From Planctomycetota bacterium (GTDB taxonomy: Bacteria > Planctomycetota > Phycisphaerae > Phycisphaerales > Phycisphaeraceae), in assembly GCA_021413865.1 (NCBI GenBank), contig JAIOPN010000014.1, positions 124,001 to 188,000 on the forward strand: a DNA stretch of 64,000 nucleotides. The letters run 5' to 3'. The notes beneath the pieces are model-generated. The model made no database searches, was not told where the DNA came from, and saw only the letters and a program-made list of their open reading frames with translations. This document shows positions 17,909 through 24,949 of this stretch, in pieces; the first letter of the stretch is position 1; every line of letters begins with the position of its first letter. The translations under genes were made by a program, and so were the position numbers.

Positions 17909-17948
17909 GACCCCGACGACTCGGGGACTCGTCATCGGGCGTGGCTCA
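17909..17948 (-). repeat. 3'-end stem-loop element, copy B
   Basis: Read on the minus strand, it begins with the TGA stop codon of the enolase-superfamily gene itself (TGAGCCACGCCCGATG) and ends in CGTCGGGGTC. CCCGATGA pairs with TCGTCGGG including one T-G wobble, and a CTCTTT tail follows. It is likely to act as terminator or 3' stabiliser. Confidence 0.75.
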
Positions 17949-19100
17949 TAAGACGGATTTGGTCAGTTTCATCCCGCCGGTGTGTTTGGCGATGCCGTCG
18001 TGGTTCCACTTGAAACCCAGGCCCGGGGCGGTGGGGATGGGGAGCATGCCCTGCTTGTCCATGACCAGCGGTTTGTCGAAGAGGTCCTCGACGTACGGCG
18101 CGGGCGTGATGTACTCGACCCAGCGCGCGTTGCCGGCGGCGGCGACCAGATGCAGGTCCGCCGCCAGGCCGATCGCGGTATTCCAGCCGTGGGGGACGAA
18201 AAGAATCGAGTGGTCGTCGGCGTACTGCGCGATACGGTGTTCCTCGGTGAGGCCGCCGACCTTGGTCACGTCGGGCTGGATGTAGTCCACCGCACGCCGC
18301 TCGATCCACTCGATGAAGCTCTGCCGCCGCGTGAGCACCTCGCAGGAGGTGATCGGCAGCGGCGCGTGCTCGGTGAGCTTCACGAAGCCATCGATGTCGT
18401 CGGGCCGCAGCGCCTCCTCGAACCAGGTGACGCCATAGTCGTTGAGCATGTGGGCGGTGCGGATGGCCCACTTGTAGCCGTGGGGCCAGTAGGCGTCGGA
18501 CCCTCCGGCATCGACCATGAGCTCGACGTCATCGCCCACCGCCTTGCGGGCCGCCTTCACGATCGCCTCGTCGGTCTTGTCGTCGCGCCGGCCGAAGGGG
18601 CCCCAGCCGATCTTGAAGGCGCGGAAGCCGCGGGCCATGCCTTTTTTCAATGGCGCGCCCATGCGATCGGGCTCGGTCATGAGCATCGAGCCGTAAGGCT
18701 TGATGTGGTCGCGGTGCTTGCCGCCGAGCAAACGCCAGATTGGCTGCTTGGTGACCTTGCCCAGGATGTCCCAGAGGGCGATGTCGATGCCCGAGACCAT
18801 GTGGGTGACCGCGCCGCCGCGGCCCTGCCAGAAGGTCTGTTGGTGGAGCGTCTCGCTGGTCGCCGCCGGGTCGAGCGCCTCGGCGCCGATGAGGAAGGAC
18901 TTCACCAGCGCCAGCGAGCCCTGCACGAGCGTGGTCGAGGTGTAGATCGAGCCGATCCCGGTGACGCCGCCGTCGGTGACGACCTCGACGAGCGTGTGGA
19001 GGTTTCGATCGGGGTCGTTGAACTTCTGGTCCCAGCCGCCGTCGGGCGTGTGGCCGATGAGGGGCAGGAGGCGGATGTCTTTGATCTTCAGGCTGTCCAT
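17946..19100 (-). CDS. Mandelate racemase/muconate lactonizing enzyme family protein
   Basis: 384 residues, ATG 19100. An enolase-superfamily enzyme that abstracts a proton alpha to a carboxylate, probably a sugar-acid dehydratase. The N-terminal capping domain (1-125) includes the GRGGAVTHMVSGIDIALWDI segment. The barrel shows FRAFKIGWGP (Lys region), the metal ligands MVDAGGSD, WFEEALRPDD and SCEVLTRR, and the general base region VPHGWN. The His rather than a second Lys near the end fits the mandelate racemase-like subgroup. The stop codon is part of repeat copy B. No signal peptide. Confidence 0.88.
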   Translation of the reverse strand: MDSLKIKDIRLLPLIGHTPDGGWDQKFNDPDRNLHTLVEVVTDGGVTGIGSIYTSTTLVQGSLALVKSFLIGAEALDPAATSETLHQQTFWQGRGGAVTHMVSGIDIALWDILGKVTKQPIWRLLGGKHRDHIKPYGSMLMTEPDRMGAPLKKGMARGFRAFKIGWGPFGRRDDKTDEAIVKAARKAVGDDVELMVDAGGSDAYWPHGYKWAIRTAHMLNDYGVTWFEEALRPDDIDGFVKLTEHAPLPITSCEVLTRRQSFIEWIERRAVDYIQPDVTKVGGLTEEHRIAQYADDHSILFVPHGWNTAIGLAADLHLVAAAGNARWVEYITPAPYVEDLFDKPLVMDKQGMLPIPTAPGLGFKWNHDGIAKHTGGMKLTKSVL

Positions 19101-19177
19101 GGAGGACTCCGGTGAGTCTGCGGTTGCGGCGACGGGGCACGAGCGTAACGCGGGGGCTGCCGGGCTACAATCGCGGG

Positions 19178-19423
19178 ATGAAGACCCGGATCCTCCTGTT
19201 CGCCGCGCTGGCGGAAAAAACCGGTGTGAAAGAGACGGCCATCGAGCTGCCCGACGGGGCGACGGTGCGCGATGCGCTGGCGGCATTAGAGGCGGCGCAC
19301 CCGGCGGTGGGCGAGATGGGCAAGGGTCTGTCGATGGCGGTGAACATGGCGTACGTCGGCCGGGCCCATGTCCTGCGCGACGGCGACGAGCTCGCGCTGA
19401 TCCCGCCGGTGTCGGGGGGGTAG
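19178..19423 (+). CDS. moaD: Molybdopterin synthase small subunit (MoaD/ThiS fold)
   Basis: 81 residues, ATG 19178. Ubiquitin-like sulfur carrier. It has the beta-grasp pattern and ends in ALIPPVSGG, the C-terminal Gly-Gly that is adenylated and thiocarboxylated by MoeB, and it contains the family segment ELPDGATVRDAL. Length and PPVSGG ending fit MoaD better than ThiS. No moaE, moaA or molybdoenzyme gene is adjacent. It is divergent from the enolase-superfamily gene. Confidence 0.88.
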   Translation: MKTRILLFAALAEKTGVKETAIELPDGATVRDALAALEAAHPAVGEMGKGLSMAVNMAYVGRAHVLRDGDELALIPPVSGG

Positions 19424-19537
19424 CTCTTCTCCCCTCCCTTCCAGGGAGAGGAAAGGGAAAACCTAAACCCGCGATCACCATTCCACAAATCTCTTAATCC
19501 CCGCGTGGTATTTCCGGACCCGTAATACAGCTCGTTT

Positions 19538-19577
19538 ACCGCCTGTTTCCCGCGACCGTGGAGGCGGATTTTTCGTT
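19538..19577 (+). terminator. Possible terminator downstream of moaD
   Basis: CCGCCT and AGGCGG arms enclose a 17-base loop and are followed by ATTTTT. It lies about 115 bases after the moaD stop within the 248-base gap before the HTH-receiver gene. It could also be a leader structure of that gene. Confidence 0.4.
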
Positions 19578-19671
19578 TGGTAACGATTAACCCGGGCACG
19601 CCGTTGGACGATGAATGCACTGCCGAGAGATTCGTTTCGCTCGGTAGGAGCATTTACGGAGAAAGGTGCCC

Positions 19672-20250
19672 ATGTCCCGTTACAAAGATATATTGACCAC
19701 TGGTGAAGTGGCCAAGGTGTGCAATGTCGCGCCCCGCACGGTCAGCAAATGGTTCGATTCGGGCCAGCTGCGCGGGTACCGCATCCCAGGTTCGAAGGAC
19801 CGGCGCATCCCGCTGAACTCGCTGATCCGGTTCATGAAGCAGCACAACATCCCGCTCGACGGGCTGCAGACGGGCAAGACCCGCGTGCTGATCGTGGACG
19901 ACGAATCCGAGATCGTGCAGGTGCTCGAGAAGGTCCTGAGTGAACAGGCCAACTACGAGGTGCACACCGCGCACGGCGGTTTCGCGGCGGGCGTGGAGTG
20001 CGAGAAGTTCCGCCCCCACGTCATCCTGCTCGACCTGCACCTGGGTGACGTGCCCGGCGAACAGGTCGTCAAGCTCGTCCGCGGCAACGCGGACCTGCAG
20101 CTCACCAAGATCATCGCCATGAGCGGCAAGCTCACCGACGGCCAGGCGCAGGCGCTGATGCAGAACGGCTTCGACGGCTACCTCAAGAAGCCCTTCCACG
20201 TCCGCCAGGTGATCGAATCCATCGAGGACGCCACCGCGCTGATCTACTGA
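19672..20250 (+). CDS. Excisionase-type HTH fused to receiver domain
   Basis: 192 residues, ATG 19672 with GGAG 5'. Residues 6-55 form a MerR/excisionase-like winged HTH (LTTGEVAKVCNVAPRTVSKW ... GYRIPGSKDRRIP). Residues 70-190 are a CheY-like receiver: acidic pocket Asp76/Asp77 in LIVDDESE, phosphoacceptor Asp121 in VILLDLHLGD, and the conserved Lys in YLKKPF. The DNA-binding domain precedes the receiver, the reverse of OmpR or NarL proteins. No cognate kinase is adjacent. It stands alone with a 248-base leader and its own strong terminator. A transcriptional role is inferred. Confidence 0.85.
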   Translation: MSRYKDILTTGEVAKVCNVAPRTVSKWFDSGQLRGYRIPGSKDRRIPLNSLIRFMKQHNIPLDGLQTGKTRVLIVDDESEIVQVLEKVLSEQANYEVHTAHGGFAAGVECEKFRPHVILLDLHLGDVPGEQVVKLVRGNADLQLTKIIAMSGKLTDGQAQALMQNGFDGYLKKPFHVRQVIESIEDATALIY

Positions 20251-20312
20251 TTCAATGATTCAGTCTGAGGGAGGCGGGGCCGGAGGAGTGCCCCGCCGAG
20301 AGACGAAGACGA

Positions 20313-20347
20313 GGGTCGTGTCGCACAACGGCGGCACGACCCTTTTT
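20313..20347 (+). terminator. Rho-independent terminator of the HTH-receiver gene
   Basis: GGGTCGTG and CACGACCC arms with a 14-base loop, then TTTTT. It starts 62 bases after the stop and meets the end of the convergent glycosyltransferase gene. Confidence 0.88.
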
Positions 20348-22059
20348 CATTGGCCGTTCATCGGTTCGTCGTCGGATGGCCCGACCGACCCGGGCTGCGT
20401 GGACGGGGCCGCACGCGGCTCGGGGACGAGCAGGAACTTGTGGCTGCTGCGCGGGCCGAACTTGCCGTACACCGTCACCAGACGGAAACGGGCGGTCGCC
20501 TCGGGGCGCTTCGCCGTGGCGCGGCCCCAATCCTCTTCGCTTACAAAGACAACGAGGTTGGGGTCTTTCTCGGCGAGTTCCACCAATTCGGCGGCACTGG
20601 TCTTGCTGCCCGATGGTCCCCGGTAATAAAACGCCAGCGAGGAATCCAGGTAGTCGTACATCACGATCGTCGGCTGATCCGAACCGACGGCCTCCTTCGC
20701 ATGGGCCAGCATGAGCGGCGTGCTCGACGTGTCGGGCAGGGTGTTCTCAATAATGAAACCCGAGGACCAGAGCCAGATCAAAGACAACCATAAAGCCAGC
20801 AGCGCCCGCCCACGCATGTAGGGCTGGTCACGCCACACGCGCCACAGCCAGACCGCCGCCGCCGCCGTCGGCACCACGATCACCGCCACCCACGCGATCT
20901 GCCAATGGAGAAACAGCCCCACCGTGATGGGGGTGGCCACGAGGGCGCCCACCGCGATAACCATGAGTGGTCCGGAGAAGTCGGGGACCCATCGCCCCTC
21001 TTTCTCCCGATCGAAGTCACCACTCAGCCACCGCTCCAACACCCCGCCGCAGAGCATCGCCATAGGCGGGCAGAGCGGCAGCATGTAGCTGGGGAGTTTC
21101 CCCTTGTTGATCGAGAAAACGATGAACGGCAACACGACCGCGACGCCCCAGAAAAGCATCGTGTCCCCCTTCCTCGCCATCTCGCGAAGGCGAGAGACCG
21201 GGTAGTTGATCCCCGGCAGGCTCATCATCGCCGTGGCGGGGAAGAGGCCCCCGAGAAAGATGGGCACGAAATACCAGATCGGTTCGAGGTGGTCGCCCTG
21301 GCCGGTGGCGCGGTCAACGATCTCCTTGTGCCACGTCTGCCACGCCTGCGGCTCGCGCATCAGGATCGTGCCGGCCCAGGCCAACAATGGGATCAATGCC
21401 AGCGGCAGACCGAACCAGGGCTTGAACGCCAGCATGTCGCGCCACCGCCCCGACAGCGCCAACCACGCCGCCACCGCCAGCAGCGGCAGGAACGCCGGCG
21501 GCCCCTTGGTGAAGAGAGCCCCCGCCATGCTGAGCCAGAAGAGCGTCACCCACCGCCCGCGCCGCTGCGGCTCCTGCACCGCGAACAGCCCCGACGCCAG
21601 CGCGCCGAACCAGAACAGCCCGAGGAATCCGTCCGTCAGCGCGATCCGCCCGAGCATCACCTGCATGGGTATGACCGAGAGCAGGCCGGTGGTCAGCAGC
21701 GCCCTCCGCCGGCCGTAGAGTTTCTTGGCCGTGAAAAAGACCAGCAGCAGCGTGAGCGTCCCCGCCACCGCCGAGGGCATGCGCACCGCCCACTCGCTGG
21801 GGCCCAGCAGCCGCATCGACCCGGCCTGGAGCCAGTAGGTGAATGGCGGCTTGGTCAGGTGGTCGCGGTTCTTGAACCGCGGAATGAGCCAGCCGCGCAG
21901 GTCGTGCGACTCGGCCATGTTCCGGCTGGCCGTCGCGTATCGCCCCTCGGAGCGGTCATAAATGGGATGACCGCCCAGCCCGATCCAGAGCAGCGCCGCG
22001 CAGACCACCAGGAACAGCCCGTCCTTGCAGCGGGAACGCGAATCACAATGTGGCGACAT
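20347..22059 (-). CDS. ArnT-like glycosyltransferase family 39 membrane protein
   Basis: 570 residues. A polytopic GT-C glycosyltransferase that uses polyprenyl-phosphate sugars. The first loop DRSEGRYATASRNMAESHD carries the catalytic acidic residue expected after TM1, followed by HLTKPPFTYWL, typical of ArnT/PMT proteins. About ten hydrophobic helices follow, and then a 120-residue soluble C-terminal part (YLDSSLAFYYRG ... VVFVSEEDWG) as in ArnT-like enzymes. ATG 22059 has GAGG 6 bases upstream. A longer TTG start at 22098 lacks such a site. It probably modifies a surface lipid or glycan. Confidence 0.88.
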   Translation of the reverse strand: MSPHCDSRSRCKDGLFLVVCAALLWIGLGGHPIYDRSEGRYATASRNMAESHDLRGWLIPRFKNRDHLTKPPFTYWLQAGSMRLLGPSEWAVRMPSAVAGTLTLLLVFFTAKKLYGRRRALLTTGLLSVIPMQVMLGRIALTDGFLGLFWFGALASGLFAVQEPQRRGRWVTLFWLSMAGALFTKGPPAFLPLLAVAAWLALSGRWRDMLAFKPWFGLPLALIPLLAWAGTILMREPQAWQTWHKEIVDRATGQGDHLEPIWYFVPIFLGGLFPATAMMSLPGINYPVSRLREMARKGDTMLFWGVAVVLPFIVFSINKGKLPSYMLPLCPPMAMLCGGVLERWLSGDFDREKEGRWVPDFSGPLMVIAVGALVATPITVGLFLHWQIAWVAVIVVPTAAAAVWLWRVWRDQPYMRGRALLALWLSLIWLWSSGFIIENTLPDTSSTPLMLAHAKEAVGSDQPTIVMYDYLDSSLAFYYRGPSGSKTSAAELVELAEKDPNLVVFVSEEDWGRATAKRPEATARFRLVTVYGKFGPRSSHKFLLVPEPRAAPSTQPGSVGPSDDEPMNGQ

Positions 22060-22126
22060 CCAGGGCCTCACGGGCGGGGTGGGTGCGGACTCATTCAAAC
22101 GCGGAACCCGGAAGGCGGATCACCTC

Positions 22127-22933
22127 TCACAGGTTCCAGTGCGTCCGCGTCGCGTTGGCGCCGAACTCGTCGCCCTGTCGCTGGTAGCGGTTGTCGATGG
22201 AGAGCCGGATCGTCCGCTCGGTGAGATTGGGCATGGCGCTGTGCACGGTGTGGGAGTGGAAGAGCACCAGGTCGCCGGAGGTGTAGGCGGTGGTGTGCCA
22301 CTCGTCGCCGCCGGTGGCGTCGAGGTTTTCACCCTTGAGGCCCCAGCCGGCGAACTTCTGCACCGGGTCGAGCGCGTGCTCGCGGAAGCCGTGCCTGTGC
22401 GACCCGCGCAGCACCTTGAGCCCGCCTACTTCCAGCGGCGTGTCACCCAGCGGCGTCCAGATGGTGAACGTGTCGGCCGTGCCGCGGATGTAGTGCCAGT
22501 CCTGGTGCGGCGGGGTCGTCTGCTCGATATTTTTCGGGAAGCTCATCCGGCCGATGTGCATCCGGTGCAGCATCACCGGCGCGCCCACGATCCGCTGCAC
22601 GAGTTCCATGTAAAACGGATCGGCGGGCAGCTCGTTGAACAGCGGGTGGTTCACGATCTTCTTGTAAACCTCGAGGTATTCCTTGTCCCCCTCCGCGTAA
22701 GGCCCGGCCCTCCCGTTCCACCGCGCCTCCATCACGTCCGACCCGGCCTCCAGCCAGCCCGCCTCCTTGGCGTACTCCAGGAACACCCGCCGCAGCCCCA
22801 GCACCTTCTCCTTCGGGCCCAGCCCACGGAAATAGAGGTACCCGTTCTCCGCCAGCGACGCCCGCAGCTTCGCGGCGTCGTCCACGTCGGCGTTGGAACA
22901 GACAAACTCGGCGACCCGTTCGGCGATGGCCAT
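22127..22933 (-). CDS. Phytanoyl-CoA dioxygenase (PhyH) family protein
   Basis: 268 residues, ATG 22933. Predicted Fe(II)/2-oxoglutarate oxygenase. Motif HQDWHYIRG supplies the HxD pair, LVLFHSHTVHSAMPN the distal His, and TIRLSIDNRYQ the 2-oxoglutarate-binding Arg. GGLKVLRGSHRHG is a typical family segment. It is divergent from the dimethylformamidase-like gene. The substrate is unknown. It differs clearly from the other two PhyH proteins of the window, so it is not a recent local duplicate. Confidence 0.86.
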   Translation of the reverse strand: MAIAERVAEFVCSNADVDDAAKLRASLAENGYLYFRGLGPKEKVLGLRRVFLEYAKEAGWLEAGSDVMEARWNGRAGPYAEGDKEYLEVYKKIVNHPLFNELPADPFYMELVQRIVGAPVMLHRMHIGRMSFPKNIEQTTPPHQDWHYIRGTADTFTIWTPLGDTPLEVGGLKVLRGSHRHGFREHALDPVQKFAGWGLKGENLDATGGDEWHTTAYTSGDLVLFHSHTVHSAMPNLTERTIRLSIDNRYQRQGDEFGANATRTHWNL

Positions 22934-23006
22934 GGTTGCACTCCGGCTGGACGAACCGATCATGATACCCCGACCCGGCACCCCCCGCCGGACCGCGAGC
23001 CCGATC

Positions 23007-24347
23007 ATGCCCTTCATCGAAGGCTACTGCGACCCCCTGAGCGCCGTCCCCGGCCAGACCATCCGCCTGCACGTCTCCACCGACATGACCCACGCCTCGC
23101 TGCGCATCGTGCGCGAGGGCTGGCCGGAGCGCGTGGTGACGGAGGACACGCCGCCCCCGGCCGCCGAGCCCTGGGCCAACGGCGCGGGCTGGCCGGTCGC
23201 GCACGAGTTCACCGTCCCACACGACTGGACCTCGGGCGTTTATCGCCTCGAGCTCAAGGCCAACACCCCGCGCGATCGCAGCCAGTTTGACCGCTGGAGC
23301 TACGTCACCGCCGACCACGCCGTTCTGCTCGTCGTCCGCGCCGCCAGGCCCGCCTCGACCAGCTCCATCCTCCTCCAGCTCAGCACCAACACCTACGCCG
23401 CCTACAACAACTGGGGCGGCAAGAGCACCTACGCCTACAACTCCAGCGACAACATCCAGTCGCCCCGTGCCTCGCTGCTCCGCCCCGGCCACGGGTACCA
23501 CGGCACCTGCTTCCCCATATGGGAACGCGCCTTCGTCCAGTGGGCCGAGCGCGAGGGCTACGTGCTCGAATACGCCATCAACGACGACCTGGACACCTGG
23601 CCCGCCGGCTTTGACGGCTACCGCCTCATCCTCTCCGTCGGCCACGACGAGTACTGGTCGCGCGGCATGCGCGACAACCTCGAACGCTTCATCGCCAACG
23701 GCGGCAACGCCGCCTTCTTCTCCGGCAACTCCGTCTGCTGGCAGGTGCGCTACGAGGACAACCGCCGCACCATGGTGACCTACAAGGAATACCCCGAGCG
23801 CGACCCCGCCTACGCCGCCAAGGATTTCGCCAACCTCACCACGCTCTGGTCCCACCCGCTCATCAACCGCCCGGAAAACCATCTCACCGGCGTGGGCTTC
23901 CCCATGGGCGGCTACCACCGCAGCCACGACGCCTACATGGACGGCTCGGGCGCCTACACCGTCCGCCGCGTCGACCACTGGGTCTTCGAGAACACCGGCC
24001 TGCGCGAGGGCGACGAGTTCGGCGGCGCGCAGACCATCGTCGGCTACGAGTGCGACGGCTGCGAGTTCACCGAGGTCAACGGCAAGCCCGTCCCCACCCA
24101 CAAGGACGGCACGCCCAAGACCTTCATCATCCTCGCCCAGGCGCCCGCCGTCTGGACCGGCTGCGTCTTCCCCGTCCACCACGAGGCGAAGGTCAGCCCC
24201 GACGGCCGCGCCACGCTCGGCGCGTGGACCTCGCCTAAGGGCTCCACCGTCTTCACCGCCGGCACCACCGACTGGTCCCACGCCCTGGGCCACGACGCGA
24301 CAGTCAACCAGATCACGCACAACGTGCTGCGGAAGCTGATGCGCTGA
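23007..24347 (+). CDS. N,N-dimethylformamidase large-subunit-like protein
   Basis: 446 residues, ATG 23007. It opens with PFIEGYCDPLSAVPGQTIRL, a beta-sandwich start typical of the dimethylformamidase beta-subunit-like family. A Rossmann-like region follows with TYAAYNNWGGKSTY, HGTCFPIWERAF, LSVGHDEYWSRGMRDNLE and FFSGNSVCWQVR, and the C-terminal part has TVFTAGTTDWSHAL. The protein is shorter than characterised formamidases (about 760 residues) and has no small-subunit gene beside it. DMF hydrolysis is not claimed. An amide or glycan-amide substrate is possible. Several in-frame start codons exist upstream, and the chosen one matches the family N terminus. Confidence 0.75.
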   Translation: MPFIEGYCDPLSAVPGQTIRLHVSTDMTHASLRIVREGWPERVVTEDTPPPAAEPWANGAGWPVAHEFTVPHDWTSGVYRLELKANTPRDRSQFDRWSYVTADHAVLLVVRAARPASTSSILLQLSTNTYAAYNNWGGKSTYAYNSSDNIQSPRASLLRPGHGYHGTCFPIWERAFVQWAEREGYVLEYAINDDLDTWPAGFDGYRLILSVGHDEYWSRGMRDNLERFIANGGNAAFFSGNSVCWQVRYEDNRRTMVTYKEYPERDPAYAAKDFANLTTLWSHPLINRPENHLTGVGFPMGGYHRSHDAYMDGSGAYTVRRVDHWVFENTGLREGDEFGGAQTIVGYECDGCEFTEVNGKPVPTHKDGTPKTFIILAQAPAVWTGCVFPVHHEAKVSPDGRATLGAWTSPKGSTVFTAGTTDWSHALGHDATVNQITHNVLRKLMR

Positions 24348-24354
24348 CCCCGAT

Positions 24355-24494
24355 CCCCTCTCCCCCCGGGAGAGGGTTAGGGTGAGGGGATCACCGACCG
24401 CGGATGGCGGTGCGGGTGCGCGAGACCCTTCCGGCCGAAGGTCCCCTCACCCGCCGGCGAAGACGCCGCCACCCTCTCCCGGGGGGAGAGGGGG
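24355..24494. repeat. MITE-like element, copy 1
   Basis: About 140 bases bounded at each end by a CCCTCTCCC...GGGAGAGGG hairpin. The interior is GC-rich with CGCGAGACCC and GGTCCCCTCACCC. It matches the inverted copy at 38734-38871 along its length and the partial copy at 43083-43173. There is no coding capacity. Confidence 0.75.
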
Positions 24495-24537
24495 AAGAGG
24501 TTTGACCCGGACGGGCTTTTACCGTGGAGTGCCCGTG

Positions 24538-24909
24538 ATGCTTGAACACCGCACCGCACCCCTGCTCCCACGCCGCGATTTTTACATACGCATGGCCTGG
24601 AGCCTCGGCGCCGCGGCGGCCCTCATGGGCGGCTGCCTCGCCCTGGGCGTCGCGGGGTATCACTTCATCGGCGGGCTTGCCTGGATCGACGCACTGCTCA
24701 ACGCCTCCATGATCCTCTCGGGCATGGGCCCGGTGGATGTGCTCATGACCGACGCAGCCAAGCTCTTCGCCTCGTTCTACGCCCTGCTCAGCGGCGTGAT
24801 TTTTATCTCGACCTCGGGCCTGCTCCTCGCCGCGCCGCTCCACAGGCTCATGCACCACTTCCACCTGCAGACCGAAGACCGCGAAGAAAAACCGCACAAA
24901 AAAAGATAG
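24538..24909 (+). CDS. Small membrane protein, two helices with pore-like segment
   Basis: 123 residues, ATG 24538. The first helix is at about 21-43 (WSLGAAAALMGGCLALGVAGY). There follows a re-entrant-looking stretch, LLNASMILSGMGPVD, then a second helix at about 78-102 (LFASFYALLSGVIFISTSG) and a His-rich, charged tail (LHRLMHHFHLQTEDREEK). The helix-pore-helix arrangement recalls two-TM ion channels, but the selectivity-filter motif TVGYG is absent. I believe similar conserved proteins of unknown function occur in proteobacteria and planctomycetes. It follows a MITE-like repeat and is convergent with the ABC-F gene. Confidence 0.65.
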   Translation: MLEHRTAPLLPRRDFYIRMAWSLGAAAALMGGCLALGVAGYHFIGGLAWIDALLNASMILSGMGPVDVLMTDAAKLFASFYALLSGVIFISTSGLLLAAPLHRLMHHFHLQTEDREEKPHKKR

Positions 24910-24949
24910 CGATCGGTTGTATAGCGCGGATTGGTTTAGCGTCGTTCGC

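Noticed and set aside
19672-20250. Phage excisionase gene marking a prophage
   Set aside because: The HTH is fused to a complete receiver domain, and no integrase, attachment repeat or phage structural gene is nearby.
24355-24494. Possible CRISPR array because of repeated CCCTCTCCC and GGGAGAGGG units
   Set aside because: There are only two hairpin ends per element, no regular spacers, and no cas genes.
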